Notes: generated by a model not told the origin, from the letters alone. A stretch of 64,000 bases of DNA from Sulfurovum sp. NBC37-1 (GCF_000010345.1 NC_009663.1:1426001-1490000), one strand, 5' to 3'; shown: positions 1 through 9,479, counted from the stretch's first letter. Made by a program: numbers and translations.

Positions 1-723
1 TGTTTTGATATATCGGTCTTCCAGGCGTTTCTGGAACCCTCTTCCTATACCTGGAAATGCTTTAATGGGCATATCTTCGATGTAGGCATCGATATCTTTT
101 ACTTCATAGACTCCGAAAGGCTTGGCCGATTCTGTAGCGAGCTTCGCGATCCATTTGGCTTTGGATATCCCGATGGATACCGGGATATCGAACCGTTCGA
201 TCATTTTGGCTTTCAGCTCCTGGGCAAAGGCGTATACGTTTTCATCTTCTATCCAGCCGCTGACATCGGCAAAGAACTCATCGATACTGAACTGCTCCAC
301 CTTGGGCATCTCTTTCATCATAAAGGCATGTATTTGATGAGAAAACCTGTGATAGCGCGGATAGTTGGAAGGGACCACCACCATTTGGGGACACAGCTGC
401 AACGCCTGTGCAATGGGCATCGCCGTCTTGACCCCATACGCCCGTGCCTCGTAACTGGCCGTAGTGATGATACCGCGTATCTTCTCTTTCCCCTCTACCC
501 TGTCTACGAAATAGGAGTCGAATGTCTTTTCCCTGTCACTGTAAAATACCGGTGTCACAAAGGCACCGCTGTTATCGTTCATCAGTCTGATATTGGTACG
601 TTTACGGTTGAATATCTCCAGATTGCTTCGGCTGCCCACAGCCATGGGTATGCCTTTGAGAGAGGAGTCTACCGTCCGTTCAGCTGAAGCAAAAAAACTA
701 TCGATATCGATATGCAGGAACAT
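1..723 (-). CDS. Y-family DNA polymerase (DinB/UmuC-like), 3' end off the left edge
   Basis: Translation from the ATG at 723 gives 241 codons that stay open to base 1, so the C-terminal part lies outside the window. The N-terminus MFLHIDIDSFFASAER carries the first metal-binding Asp of the Y-family palm. A second catalytic motif, SIDEFFADVSGW, sits near residue 145, and a helix-hairpin-helix-like stretch (FPGIGRGFQKRL) is near the break. The family performs error-prone translesion synthesis in the cytoplasm. The SIDEFF form, rather than the SIDEAF of typical DinB, resembles polymerases I associate with Campylobacterota. The gene lies downstream of the GGDEF-EAL gene on the same strand, 71 bp away, so cotranscription is possible. 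DinB and UmuC types cannot be separated without the C-terminus. Confidence 0.88.
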   Translation of the reverse strand, partial: MFLHIDIDSFFASAERTVDSSLKGIPMAVGSRSNLEIFNRKRTNIRLMNDNSGAFVTPVFYSDREKTFDSYFVDRVEGKEKIRGIITTASYEARAYGVKTAMPIAQALQLCPQMVVVPSNYPRYHRFSHQIHAFMMKEMPKVEQFSIDEFFADVSGWIEDENVYAFAQELKAKMIERFDIPVSIGISKAKWIAKLATESAKPFGVYEVKDIDAYIEDMPIKAFPGIGRGFQKRLEDRYIKT

Positions 724-794
724 AGATCTTCTTTTTTATTACTATAGCCAAAGAAAGAAGCAGAGAAAGAAAAATATGGCATATTGCCATTTTT

Positions 795-2906
795 TTATAA
801 AGGAGTTCGGGATGCACACTGTCTTTTTTGCAGAAAATGCTTCATCTGTTCTGATGCAATAGGTCTGCTGTAGTAATACCCCTGTATCTTGGTACAGCCG
901 TTCTCGACCAGAAAATCTTTCTGATCATCTGTTTCAACCCCTTCGGCAATGACATCAAGTTTTAGGCTGTTAGCCAGTGCAATGATCGCCTTGACAATAG
1001 CTACATCTTCTTCATTCGGAATAAATTCTATGAAAGACTTGTCGATCTTCAAACGGTTGATAGGCAGACGCTTAAGAAGGGAGAGCGATGAGTATCCTGT
1101 ACCGAAATCATCTATCGATATACCTATACCCATGACACTGAGTTCCTTAAGTCTCTCGATAGTCTCCGTATGGTTTTTCATCACTTGCCCTTCAGGGATC
1201 TCCAACTCCAGCCATTTGGGCTTGAAATCAAAATCATCAAGACATGCTGCAATCTCTTCCATAAAATTATGTCCTTCAAGCTGTTTGATGGAAATGTTCA
1301 ATGCGAGTACATCAGAGACCAATCCCTCCTGATGCCAGGTCGATACCTGCTTCATAGCTGTTCTCATAACCCATTTGTCAATGTCGACGATCAAACCTGT
1401 ATCTTCAGCCAAAGAAATGAATGCTTCAGGATGGAGCAGACCTCTTGTGGGGTGCTGCCATCTAACCAAGGCTTCAACACCGATAATGCACTCTGCCCTC
1501 GCATCAATCTGAGGCTGGTAATGGACACACAGTTCCTCTTTCTCTATTGCTTCCTTTAGACTTGTCTTCATCGCTATACGTTCAAGCGCGTATTCTGTCA
1601 TCTCGGGTGCATAAAACTCGAAGGTATTACGGCCATTCTCCTTGGCTTTATACATGGCTGTATCAGCATATTTCAGCAGACTCTCTGTATCCATGGCATC
1701 CTGCGGATAGAGACTGATACCGATACTCCCTGAAATATACAATGTATATTCGTCAATGTACATAGGCTTTTGCAGGACTAAGAGGATCTTCTCGGCCAAA
1801 ACAGAAGCATCTTCAGGATGCCCCAGATCTTCCATGATCACTGTAAATTCGTCACCACTCAAACGCGCGAGTGTGTCCTCCTGCCGAATGGTCTCTTTTA
1901 TGCGTTTTGCCGTAACTCTGAGAACCCTGTCGCCGATACTGTGTCCCAAAGAATCATTGATATGCTTGAATTTATCCAGGTCAATGAAGAAAAGTGCAAA
2001 GTCCTTTTCGGATCGCGCTGTCTTTCGAATGCTCTGCTCCAACCTGTCAAAAAAAAGTACGCGATTTGGAAGGCGTGTCAATGCATCGTGGTGTGCCTGG
2101 TAACGCAAAATGTTCTTTTGTTCCTGCAATACTGCTTCAGCCTTTTTCTGTTCCGTAATATCATGGATAAGGCTGACGACTTCCGTTGTCTCCCCATTCT
2201 GATTCTTTAAAAGCGAGAATGAAAATACGGCATAGAGAGGTTCTCCCGATTTCTTCTGCAAGAACATCTCTCCTTTGTACTCTCCATTCTCCTTTAGCTC
2301 GGATATCCATTTTTCATATGCGCTTGTGATATTGTCCGAAAATAGAATAGAGAAATTTTTACCGATTACCTCATCGGCCCGATACTCAAAAAGTATCTCT
2401 GAGCCCTTGTTCCAGCTTCTGATAAACCCGTCCATATCAAGCAATATTACCGCATCATGTATCTGTTCCAATACCTGTGCCTGTTGAGAGTACTTAAGCT
2501 GAAGTTCTTTCTCTTCGGTAATATCGGTATGCGTACCCACCATCCGTATCGGATTACCCGCTTCATCATAAATGATACGTGCTCTTCCAAGCACCCATAT
2601 CCAGTGTCCGTCCTTATGTCGCAGACGATGGTTGTTCTCAAATACTTTACGATGTTCCCTGATATGCTTTTTGAGTGACCTCATGACATTTACGATGTCT
2701 CGGGGATATGCCAGTTTTTTCCATGTGCTTTCGGCATTGGGCAGTTCATCCTCCCTGTAGCCCAACATCTCTTTCCAGCTTGGAGAAATATAGAGTGTAT
2801 GGTTCACCATATCCCAATCCAAAATGGATGTTTTACTGCCACAGAGCGCAAGTTCAAAACGCTCTTTGATTTTTTCATCCATCTCAGTTTTTTTTGTAGT
2901 TGTCAT
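795..2906 (-). CDS. PAS-PAS-GGDEF-EAL c-di-GMP turnover protein
   Basis: This 703-residue cytoplasmic protein has two PAS/PAC sensor modules (about 15-130 and 142-252), a GGDEF domain (about 270-425) and an EAL domain (about 445-690). The GGDEF signature reads SGDEF at 350-354, a variant compatible with diguanylate cyclase activity. The EAL signature is intact (VEALVRW near 478-480), with DDFGTGYSS and IQGYYYSRP later. Both cyclase and phosphodiesterase activity are therefore possible, and which dominates cannot be read from sequence. No membrane segment or signal peptide is visible, so the PAS domains probably sense an internal cue such as redox state or a ligand. The upstream region ends in a decayed insertion sequence, so its original promoter context may have changed. 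Confidence 0.93.
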   Translation of the reverse strand: MTTTKKTEMDEKIKERFELALCGSKTSILDWDMVNHTLYISPSWKEMLGYREDELPNAESTWKKLAYPRDIVNVMRSLKKHIREHRKVFENNHRLRHKDGHWIWVLGRARIIYDEAGNPIRMVGTHTDITEEKELQLKYSQQAQVLEQIHDAVILLDMDGFIRSWNKGSEILFEYRADEVIGKNFSILFSDNITSAYEKWISELKENGEYKGEMFLQKKSGEPLYAVFSFSLLKNQNGETTEVVSLIHDITEQKKAEAVLQEQKNILRYQAHHDALTRLPNRVLFFDRLEQSIRKTARSEKDFALFFIDLDKFKHINDSLGHSIGDRVLRVTAKRIKETIRQEDTLARLSGDEFTVIMEDLGHPEDASVLAEKILLVLQKPMYIDEYTLYISGSIGISLYPQDAMDTESLLKYADTAMYKAKENGRNTFEFYAPEMTEYALERIAMKTSLKEAIEKEELCVHYQPQIDARAECIIGVEALVRWQHPTRGLLHPEAFISLAEDTGLIVDIDKWVMRTAMKQVSTWHQEGLVSDVLALNISIKQLEGHNFMEEIAACLDDFDFKPKWLELEIPEGQVMKNHTETIERLKELSVMGIGISIDDFGTGYSSLSLLKRLPINRLKIDKSFIEFIPNEEDVAIVKAIIALANSLKLDVIAEGVETDDQKDFLVENGCTKIQGYYYSRPIASEQMKHFLQKRQCASRTPL

Positions 2907-2952
2907 ATCGCTCTTTTTCTATACGTTTATTGTTCAATTATTTTTATATAGA

Positions 2953-4394
2953 GCCACTTGCAAATTCAACCAATTACAAGTAGCCTGTAGCAAATTTCTA
3001 AGTTTAAAAAATATTGCAGGCTGCTATTTCATCAATTTTACTACACTTTTTTGATTTTTATCCTAAAAATCCTATTTCTAAGGCATATACCATGGATAGA
3101 AGTCAATTTTTTTGTTCCTGTTTTTATGACTTTCAAATCATCAGATCACAAGCTTCAATGATTGATGAATACAAATAGATAAAACACCAAAGGATAAAAC
3201 TGAAGCTACCTTTATAATAGCTCCTCTATAGTAAATCTTATCGTACCCATTTGAATTGTTATAGAGATTGAAAGATTTTAATATCTCTTTTTCACTTTTA
3301 GCTAAAGTTATCTGCGCTTTAAGTGCTTTGGAGTTTTTAGGATTGATATCAATAATGGGTCTGTGACCATTATTGACAGAGAATATTTTGATGACATTGC
3401 TATCATAAGCTGCATCCTGTAAATCATAGAGATAGTTTACTTTTGAACTGGTCTCGTTGATCATCGGCAGAACCAAAGAGCTATCATGTACCGATGCAGA
3501 TGAGTACATTGCTGTAAGGGGCATATCACCATCTATGATTGTCATATGAAGCTTCCCTCCTGTCCATTTGTATCTATATACCTTGTGCATTCTGCTTGAT
3601 ACCCACATCGCACTGTGTTGAGACAAGCGACAGCATCTCCTGTGTGGTTTGCATTTTTTCCTGTTTTTCTAAAATAGTCGGTTCTTTGGGTGGTGCAACT
3701 TCGCCTTTTTTTGGTCGTCCACGTTTACGTTTTGGCTTCGTATCTTTGCTCTTCTCTTTTTTAGCAGGTTTTTCTCTTAGTTCTATAGCTGTTGAATCGG
3801 TACTGCCATAAAAAAGAGTACATCACTGAGATATTTCTCTATAAACATATCCTGAGCTTTGCTGGCAATGCATTGCTTTGAGAATTCATCAAATACACGG
3901 CTGAATTTTGACTCACTGGGTAGCTTGGTATGATATCGCCATCCACACAGCATGCGTAGTGTCTTATCCACTTCGAGTCTCTCTATTAGAGCTCTGGTTG
4001 TTTGAAAGTTATAGACAGATTTAGCGACAAAGGCTCTTGCCATGCCCTGAAAGAAATGCCCTTGGGGTGCTCTTCTCTGTCTTTAGGAGAATTGGTAATC
4101 TGTACCGTAGATACAAATGTTTCTATTTCTGCAAAATCCAGGATCTTCATTAATTTTTCTTCTTTGGAACTCAATAGACCAAAAGTCTCTTGAAGTTGAG
4201 GAAAAAGGTTCTGTTCCAGATTAAGGACTTTAAGCCACATTTTTGATGTGGTAAAGGTATAATCTCTTTCATAGCTGACTCTTTTTTCTGTTAGATTTTT
4301 GTCGTAAAAAATTATAACTTCTTGAAATCAGAATCAGCTTTTTTACTGCGTTAAAACTTTAATAATCAGCTTTTTGTGGGAATCTGCAAGTGGC
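2953..4394. mobile_element. Decayed insertion sequence with near-perfect terminal inverted repeats
   Basis: The left end gccacttgcaaattc (2953-2967) and the right end gaatctgcaagtggc (4380-4394) are inverted repeats matching at 14 of 15 positions. They enclose 1442 bp holding one frameshifted transposase gene read leftward. No clear target duplication is visible in the A+T-rich flanks. The transposase style (N-terminal DUF772-like region, then a DDE domain) points to the IS4/IS5/IS1182 group, and the exact family is not certain. The element separates the GGDEF-EAL gene from the ars locus. Confidence 0.8.
3141..4240 (-). pseudogene. DDE transposase gene broken by at least three frameshifts
   Basis: The reading frame runs 4240 to about 4050 (MWLKVLNLEQNLFPQL...), then shifts. 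The next frame (about 4045-3800) encodes MARAFVAKSVYNFQTTRALIERL, typical of the N-terminal region of such transposases. It shifts again near 3800 to DSTAIELREKPAKKEK and a basic KRKRGRPKKGE linker, then once more near 3610 to the DDE core WTGGKLHMTIIDGDMP and SASVHDSS, ending at 3141. Each junction preserves family order, so this was one gene of about 360 codons that has decayed. It is unlikely to make an active enzyme. Confidence 0.85.
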
Positions 4395-4416
4395 TAATAT
4401 TTATTCTTTTTTATTT

Positions 4417-4830
4417 TTATTCACACAGTTCTTTTTTAATAATGGGAAGAAGCTTTTTTTCTATGAGCTCGTAGGTCTTAGCGTACTCCTCATCAGCTTT
4501 TCCGCTTGGGTCTTCAAAACCGACATGGATCGTTTTGACCGCTTTGGGGAACATCGGGCAGGTCTCTTTGGCTGCGTCGCATACGGTCACCACAAGATCG
4601 AACGGTGTATCGAGTACTGTCTCTATGACCTTGGAGTGGTACTCGTCTCTCCACTCTCCTTTGGACTCCAGAAGCGCTTTGGCATGGGGATTCACCTTCC
4701 CGCTTGCTTTGACACCCGAACTCTGTGCCTCAACACAATCACCGAGTTTTGCGTTGATCATCGCTTCAGCCATAATGGAACGGCAGCTGTTCCCTGTACA
4801 TAAGATCAGTACCTTTTTTTTATTGTTCAT
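4417..4830 (-). CDS. arsC: Arsenate reductase, low-molecular-weight phosphatase type
   Basis: This 137-residue cytoplasmic enzyme reduces arsenate to arsenite, which ArsB can export. The N-terminal P-loop LCTGNSCRS carries the catalytic Cys and the Arg of the LMW-PTPase fold. Further Cys residues lie in VTVCDAAKETCP, as in thioredoxin-coupled ArsC, which uses a Cys relay. HVGFEDPSGK matches the conserved DPS loop. The ATG overlaps the stop of arsR by four bases, so the two are cotranscribed and translationally coupled. The gene ends 23 bp from the inverted-repeat end of the decayed insertion sequence. Confidence 0.95.
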   Translation of the reverse strand: MNNKKKVLILCTGNSCRSIMAEAMINAKLGDCVEAQSSGVKASGKVNPHAKALLESKGEWRDEYHSKVIETVLDTPFDLVVTVCDAAKETCPMFPKAVKTIHVGFEDPSGKADEEYAKTYELIEKKLLPIIKKELCE

Positions 4831-5156
4831 ATTTTACATTCTCCTGTTTGTGATAGTTTTTTTAGTGGCGGCAGCTCTATGTCGAGATGACGAATCTCTT
4901 CAAGGGCTTCCAACCTGAACCTGTCAAGCGGTGAACGGATGGAATAATACGCCCACGTCCCCTTGCGATCCACACGTAAAAAGCCTGCCTCTTTTAAGAT
5001 TTTCAGATGTCGGGAGAGGCGTGACTGTATCATGTCAAGCGAGGCTTGAAGGTCACAGACACATAATTCTCCATAGGTATCAAAAAAACGCAACAGAAGC
5101 ACACGTGTTTCATCATTTAGAGCTGAAACCGTCTTTAAAAAATCTTCCATATCCAT
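4827..5156 (-). CDS. arsR: ArsR-family metalloid-responsive repressor
   Basis: This 109-residue winged-helix repressor carries the As(III)-binding motif ELCVCDL just before the recognition helix (SRLSRHLKILKEAG). The family releases operator DNA when trivalent arsenic binds the Cys pair. A longer reading frame opens at 5192, but the likely promoter (-10 TACACT at 5183-5188) puts transcription start near 5176. That makes the ATG at 5156 (MDMEDFLKTV), preceded by AAAAGG, the better start. It is divergent from arsB and overlaps arsC by four bases. Autoregulation is expected because the 16-bp palindrome at 5207-5222 covers the -35 region. Confidence 0.93.
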   Translation of the reverse strand: MDMEDFLKTVSALNDETRVLLLRFFDTYGELCVCDLQASLDMIQSRLSRHLKILKEAGFLRVDRKGTWAYYSIRSPLDRFRLEALEEIRHLDIELPPLKKLSQTGECKI

Positions 5157-5182
5157 ACTGCCTTTTTTACTTTTTATGCAGA

Positions 5183-5246
5183 AGTGTAGCATAATATTTC
5201 TAATATATCAAGATATCTTGATTTAATGCAATAATTCTGTTATACT
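5183..5246. promoter_or_regulatory. ArsR operator with divergent arsRC and arsB promoters
   Basis: A perfect 16-bp palindrome, ATCAAGATATCTTGAT, lies at 5207-5222. Rightward, TTGATT (5218-5223) is followed after 17 bp by TATACT (5241-5246), driving arsB. Leftward, TTGATA (5206-5211) is followed after 17 bp by TACACT (5183-5188), driving arsRC. The palindrome therefore supplies both -35 elements, so one bound repressor would block both promoters. The assignment to ArsR is inferred from position and symmetry. Confidence 0.85.
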
Positions 5247-5285
5247 TCACCAAAAATAATACTTATTCAAAATAAAAGGATATTC

Positions 5286-6548
5286 ATGATACTCGCAATG
5301 AGCCTCTTTCTGGTGACACTTCTCTTTGTCATCTGGCAACCCAGAGGACTTCAAATAGGAACAACTGCAGTGATCGGTGCTGTCGTGGCACTGCTGCTGG
5401 GTGTCGTCAGTTTCGATGACGTCATTATCGTAACCGACATCGTCTGGGATGCCACGCTTGCGTTCATCGGTATTATCATCCTCTCCCTGGTACTCGACGA
5501 GATCGGATTTTTTGAATGGGCAGCCATCAAGATGGCAAAGCTCAGCGGCGGAAGCGGGAACAAGATGTTCGTTTACATCCTTTTGCTCGGTGCCATCGTT
5601 GCAGCCTTCTTCGCCAACGACGGTGCGGCGCTCATCCTGACCCCCATCCTGCTGGCCAAGATGAAGTATCTCAAAATGAAGCCGCTGCCCATCTTCGCCT
5701 TTTTGATGGCGGGCGGGTTCATCGGTGACTCAGCGTCCAACCCGCTGGTCATCTCCAACCTTACCAACATCGTCACTGCCGGCTACTTCGACATCGGTTT
5801 CGTAGAGTATGCCAAGAACATGTTTCTGCCGAATCTCCTGAGTATTGTTGCCTCTATCGCTGTACTCTGGTTCTATTTCAGAAAAGATATTCCTTTAACA
5901 GTCGATGTCAATCAGCTCCCTGAAGCCTCTTCGGTCATCAAGAACCGGACCATGTTCAAGCTCAGTTGGTTCTTCCTTGCCTTCCTGATGGTTGGGTATT
6001 TCATCGGTGACCATTACCACCTGCCTGTCTCCGTCTTCGCCCTGGGCGGTGCACTTGTCTTTCTCACCATTGCAAACCACCATAAGGCGACCAAGCCCAT
6101 TATGACCATCAAAGCGGCACCATGGCAGGTGGTCTGGTTCAGTATCGGGCTCTATATCGTCGTGTATGGACTCAAAAATGCAGGCCTGACGGATGAAGTG
6201 GCTGCCTGGATAGAAATGCTAAGACATCAGGGAGAAACTACAGCGATCATCGGGACAGGTTTCCTCTCCGCAGTCATCTCTTCGATCATGAACAATATGC
6301 CGACCATCATGATCATGGACATCGCCATCGATAAGGTGGGATATGTGGGTAACGAAGCACTGGTCTACGCTAACATCCTCGGCTCCAACCTCGGACCTAA
6401 AATGACGCCTATCGGATCACTCGCCACCCTGCTCTGGCTACATGTACTGGCACAAAAAGGTGTCAAGATCGGCTGGGGAGAGTATATGAAAGTAGGACTG
6501 GTCATTACACCGCCTGTCCTTCTTGTGGCACTTTTGGGGTTACTGTAG
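5286..6548 (+). CDS. arsB: Arsenite efflux permease ArsB
   Basis: This 420-residue inner-membrane protein has about 11-12 hydrophobic segments and family motifs including FFANDGAALILTPI and GFIGDSASNPLVISNLTNI. A second repeat-like block reads SIMNNMPTIMIMDIA and NILGSNLGPKMTPIGSLATLLWLH. It exports As(III) or Sb(III) from the cytoplasm, driven by the proton-motive force or by an ArsA ATPase; no arsA is present here. It is divergent from arsRC and shares their operator. The gene is convergent with mgtE, leaving only 21 bp between stop codons and no strong terminator visible. Confidence 0.95.
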   Translation: MILAMSLFLVTLLFVIWQPRGLQIGTTAVIGAVVALLLGVVSFDDVIIVTDIVWDATLAFIGIIILSLVLDEIGFFEWAAIKMAKLSGGSGNKMFVYILLLGAIVAAFFANDGAALILTPILLAKMKYLKMKPLPIFAFLMAGGFIGDSASNPLVISNLTNIVTAGYFDIGFVEYAKNMFLPNLLSIVASIAVLWFYFRKDIPLTVDVNQLPEASSVIKNRTMFKLSWFFLAFLMVGYFIGDHYHLPVSVFALGGALVFLTIANHHKATKPIMTIKAAPWQVVWFSIGLYIVVYGLKNAGLTDEVAAWIEMLRHQGETTAIIGTGFLSAVISSIMNNMPTIMIMDIAIDKVGYVGNEALVYANILGSNLGPKMTPIGSLATLLWLHVLAQKGVKIGWGEYMKVGLVITPPVLLVALLGLL

Positions 6549-6569
6549 GGTACCTCTAAAGCATCTATT

Positions 6570-7913
6570 TTAAAATAACATTATCTTGGCAAGCCCCAAA
6601 AAGACAAAAAAACCGATCGCATCGGTCGCCGTTGTCAGCAGCAGGGGCGAGGCAATGGCAGGATCAATATCAAAATGTTTGAAAGTAAGCGGCAAAAGGG
6701 AACCAAGCAATCCTGCGATCGAAAGGTTGATAATGATTGCAAGTCCTATGACGACTCCCAGCATGGGAATCTGAAACCAGAAATAAGCTACTGTCCCCAC
6801 TATCAGACCGATAATAACACCGTTGATCACCCCAATGTAAATCTCTTTGGCAAGAATCTCTTTGGCATATTGCCATGACGTCTCTCCCAATGCCAGACGG
6901 CGTACGGTAACCGTAACAGCCTGGTTGCCCACATTGCCTCCCAGCGCCGCAATGACCGGCATCATTACGGCCAAAACCACGATCTGCTCGATGGTCTCCC
7001 TGAAAAAATTGACGACTGAAGCTGCAATGAGAATAGCTCCGAGGTTTATGAATATCCACTTCAGTCTGTGTCTTTGTGCACTCTGCAGACTCTCTTCTTC
7101 GGCTTCCTGCTTTGTACCGCTCATTTTAAACGCCTGCGCCTCTTCTTCTGCAAATATCAGATCGTAAATATCGTCAAAAACGATACATCCCTGTAATCTG
7201 TTTTCGCTATCGACCACTGCGACCATAGCCAGATCGAATTCCCGAAACAGCTTTGTTACTTCCGTAATGAGAGTATGATCCCGAACAGACAGAGGCTTGT
7301 GAGAGGGGAGTGCATCTATGACTTCTGCCAGGGTCTTCTCATCTTCAAAAAGCAGCAGATCACTGAAGTGGACGGTGGCGACCAAATGTCCTTCTTTGTC
7401 GGTAACAAAGAGTTTGATGAGAGGCATTTCCGCTTTATGTTTTTTGAAAACCCTGAGTTTCTCTTTGATCTCAGCAATATGTTCATCTGTGGTAGCCCAC
7501 AGCAGTTCAGTCTGCATGTAAGCACCTGCTTCATCCGAACGATATTGTGAAAGACGGCTTATCTGTTCCTGTTGATTTGGGTGTAAAAGAGGATAGATCG
7601 CCTCTTTGACCTGTGGTTCGACTCTCTCCAGTCTCTGTATAAAATCTGTCGCTTTATCACTTTCCAGATAGGAGATCACATCGGCCAGCTTTTTGTGCGG
7701 AAGCATACTGACCGCTTCTTTGAAAAGCGAGAGAGGAAGTGCCAGGATCACTTCTGCAAGGAGATCTTTTGGCACTTTGGAGAGATTGGTAAAGAAGAGA
7801 CCATAATCCTGATAGGCAAGCTCCAGAAGCATTCTGGCAAGGCTGTCCGATGCAACATGATTACTTTGCAAAAGTGTTTCAAATTGTTGAACTGCGGGTA
7901 TATTTTCCGACAT
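6570..7913 (-). CDS. mgtE: Magnesium transporter MgtE
   Basis: From the ATG at 7913 the product is 447 residues, close to the family norm. It has an N-terminal MgtE_N superhelical domain, a CBS pair (about 130-260) and five C-terminal membrane segments with MMPVIAALGGNVGNQA and TATDAIGFFVFLGLA lining the pore. The CBS/N domains sense cytosolic Mg2+ and gate the channel. An in-frame TTG at 7958 would add 15 residues, but the ATG at 7913 has a good AGGGA site six bases upstream. A TATACT box at 7940-7945 falls inside the longer version, so I prefer the shorter one. It is a single-gene unit with no riboswitch seen. Confidence 0.93.
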   Translation of the reverse strand: MSENIPAVQQFETLLQSNHVASDSLARMLLELAYQDYGLFFTNLSKVPKDLLAEVILALPLSLFKEAVSMLPHKKLADVISYLESDKATDFIQRLERVEPQVKEAIYPLLHPNQQEQISRLSQYRSDEAGAYMQTELLWATTDEHIAEIKEKLRVFKKHKAEMPLIKLFVTDKEGHLVATVHFSDLLLFEDEKTLAEVIDALPSHKPLSVRDHTLITEVTKLFREFDLAMVAVVDSENRLQGCIVFDDIYDLIFAEEEAQAFKMSGTKQEAEEESLQSAQRHRLKWIFINLGAILIAASVVNFFRETIEQIVVLAVMMPVIAALGGNVGNQAVTVTVRRLALGETSWQYAKEILAKEIYIGVINGVIIGLIVGTVAYFWFQIPMLGVVIGLAIIINLSIAGLLGSLLPLTFKHFDIDPAIASPLLLTTATDAIGFFVFLGLAKIMLF

Positions 7914-8010
7914 GAATGATCCCTTTACCTTGATGGGAAAGTATACCCTATTTTTCAATCACGTATAGTTTTTCGCTACATACTATCTATCTGATATTCG
8001 AAATGAACTA

Positions 8011-8096
8011 CCCCGCTGCAAGTAACGGGGAAATTTTTCAGATTATAACTTACTCCCAAAATTTAAATCAGCTTTTTGTAGAAATCTGCAAGTGGT
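8011..8096. repeat. Solo insertion-sequence end with adjacent hairpin
   Basis: Bases 8066-8096 match the right end of the element at 2953-4394 (aatcagctttttgt then gaaatctgcaagtgg) with only a few differences, yet no transposase body lies beside it. A small hairpin CCCCG...CGGGG at 8011-8030 precedes it. The rest of the mgtE upstream region (7959-8222) contains no gene I can support. It reads as the scar of a deleted or degraded copy. Confidence 0.65.
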
Positions 8097-8222
8097 TCTA
8101 TGGTAAACTTTTACAGCAAGAAGTGTAAAATGGCAAAAATCCTGAATGAGGGAGGATGTATAGTAAGTTTTTTATGTGCAAACTGAACAAGAAAATAATG
8201 ATAAATATATGAGAGACAGAAC

Positions 8223-9062
8223 TTGAAAGAACTTAATTATAATATTAAATTTATAGATAAAAAAAGATACTTACTAGCAAAAAAATCTTCAACAAAAACC
8301 ATACTCTTTCTCTATACAAAATATGGGTGGGACAAGGCTCTAAACAATAAAATCAAAGATTATGAAGCATTTTTTTACATCTTTGGCTCCATTGATCCAA
8401 AGTGCTTTGACTTTATTGTCCCTTTGACAATCGAGGCCGAGGAATACATTGCCACTCATAGAAATTTGTTTCCTAAGAAGTCATACTCAATACCTTCTAA
8501 ATTCTGTATTAATACTTGCAATAATAAAAGAAAATTTTATAATTATTTGGCAAAAAATGGCTTTGTAGAATATTTTCCAAAAATAAATAGTAATTTTGAT
8601 TATCCATATCTTCTCAGAAAAGAGATTGGGGTTAATGGTAAAAATATTTATATTATTGAAAATCAAAATATGGAAATGGCATATAAGGCTAAGTTTGCTT
8701 CAAAAAATTATTTTACTCAGGAATATATTCATGGGCAAGATGAGTATACAGCCCATATAATTTCTACCAATAATAAGATTATTTTTTTCAAAGTATTAAA
8801 ATTTACCTTTCAAGAAAAATATTTTATTAAAGGCAAAAAGTATTGTTTTAATTCCAAAAAAGAAATAAACCATAATGAATATAAACCAATTTTTGAAGAT
8901 ATTTTATCTACCATGAATTATGAAGGAATATGTTGTTTTAATTATAAAGTTATAAATAAGAGTATAAAAATTTTTGAGATCAATCCGAGACCCGGAAGAA
9001 CTCTTAAATATTTTATCAATGAAGCATTGGCTTCTTATGTTGATTCAATAGTAGAATATTAA
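8223..9062 (+). CDS. ATP-grasp-fold protein, A+T-rich, probably acquired
   Basis: This 279-residue protein has ATP-grasp features: YPYLLRKEIGVNGKNIYII (a lysine-bearing nucleotide strand, about 137-155), YFTQEYIHGQDEYTAHII (about 172-190) and IFEINPRPGRT near 260, the Mg-binding Glu/Asn pair. Such enzymes ligate a carboxylate to an amine or similar nucleophile, and the substrate is not predictable here. The start is a TTG at 8223 behind GAGAGA; no in-frame ATG lies nearby. Codon use is far more A+T-rich than its neighbours. It sits between IS remnants on both sides, which suggests transfer. It could be a lone piece of a capsule, peptide-modification or amino-acid ligase locus. Confidence 0.6.
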   Translation: MKELNYNIKFIDKKRYLLAKKSSTKTILFLYTKYGWDKALNNKIKDYEAFFYIFGSIDPKCFDFIVPLTIEAEEYIATHRNLFPKKSYSIPSKFCINTCNNKRKFYNYLAKNGFVEYFPKINSNFDYPYLLRKEIGVNGKNIYIIENQNMEMAYKAKFASKNYFTQEYIHGQDEYTAHIISTNNKIIFFKVLKFTFQEKYFIKGKKYCFNSKKEINHNEYKPIFEDILSTMNYEGICCFNYKVINKSIKIFEINPRPGRTLKYFINEALASYVDSIVEY

Positions 9063-9079
9063 CTCTAAAATTATACAAA

Positions 9080-9160
9080 GTCCCAAGCCTCCGACTCTGC
9101 CGAAGGCTTGGGACCAGGAGACATTCAAAGCGGTCTAACCGCCTAAGGGTGACACCTAAA
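9080..9160. repeat. Tandem hairpins at the right end of an IS200/IS605-type element
   Basis: An 11-bp perfect stem GTCCCAAGCCT/AGGCTTGGGAC (9080-9090 and 9104-9114) is followed by GCGGT-cta-ACCGC (9130-9142) and GGTG-a-CACC (about 9148-9156). Subterminal palindromes next to a Y1 transposase are the recognition structures of IS200/IS605 elements. The first hairpin could instead be a terminator for the ATP-grasp gene. Confidence 0.5.
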
Positions 9161-9193
9161 ACAGTGCTAATTTATCAATCTTTTGATCTTCCG

Positions 9194-9470
9194 TCATATG
9201 TACGCTCTAATCTTAGCTTCATCTCTTCTGACTTTTGAAACATGATAGCCTCTTGCCCAGAAGTTTTGTCCTGTAAAGTTTTTTCTTCTTCCTAATATAT
9301 ATTCGTGCTATCGTTATTACACTTTTTCCTTTAATGAATCTGACAGCTTGTGTTACAGAATATTTCGATGGTATCGAAATAAGTATATGCACGTGGTCGC
9401 TCACTAAGAATCTGCAGAACTCACCATTCTCAAACATAAATTTTGTTGTAATCTCAAAGATTATAGTAAT
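9194..9470 (-). pseudogene. IS200-type (Y1) transposase remnant
   Basis: The frame upstream of about 9290 encodes SDHVHILISIPSKYSV and RFIKGKS, the HuH region of TnpA_IS200. A frameshift near 9290 moves to the frame encoding NFTGQNFWARGYHVSKVRR, which ends at the TGA at 9194-9196. The N-terminal third of the usual 140-150 residues is missing, cut where the IS1182-like remnant begins. It is non-functional as it stands. Confidence 0.75.
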
Positions 9471-9479
9471 TGTAGGAAA

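Noticed and set aside
2941-4406. Target-site duplication of the decayed insertion sequence
   Set aside because: Both flanks are A+T-rich and show no clear direct repeat at the element boundaries.
5157-5192. Longer arsR beginning at 5192
   Set aside because: The added 12 residues would start upstream of the likely transcription start and overlap the -10 element.
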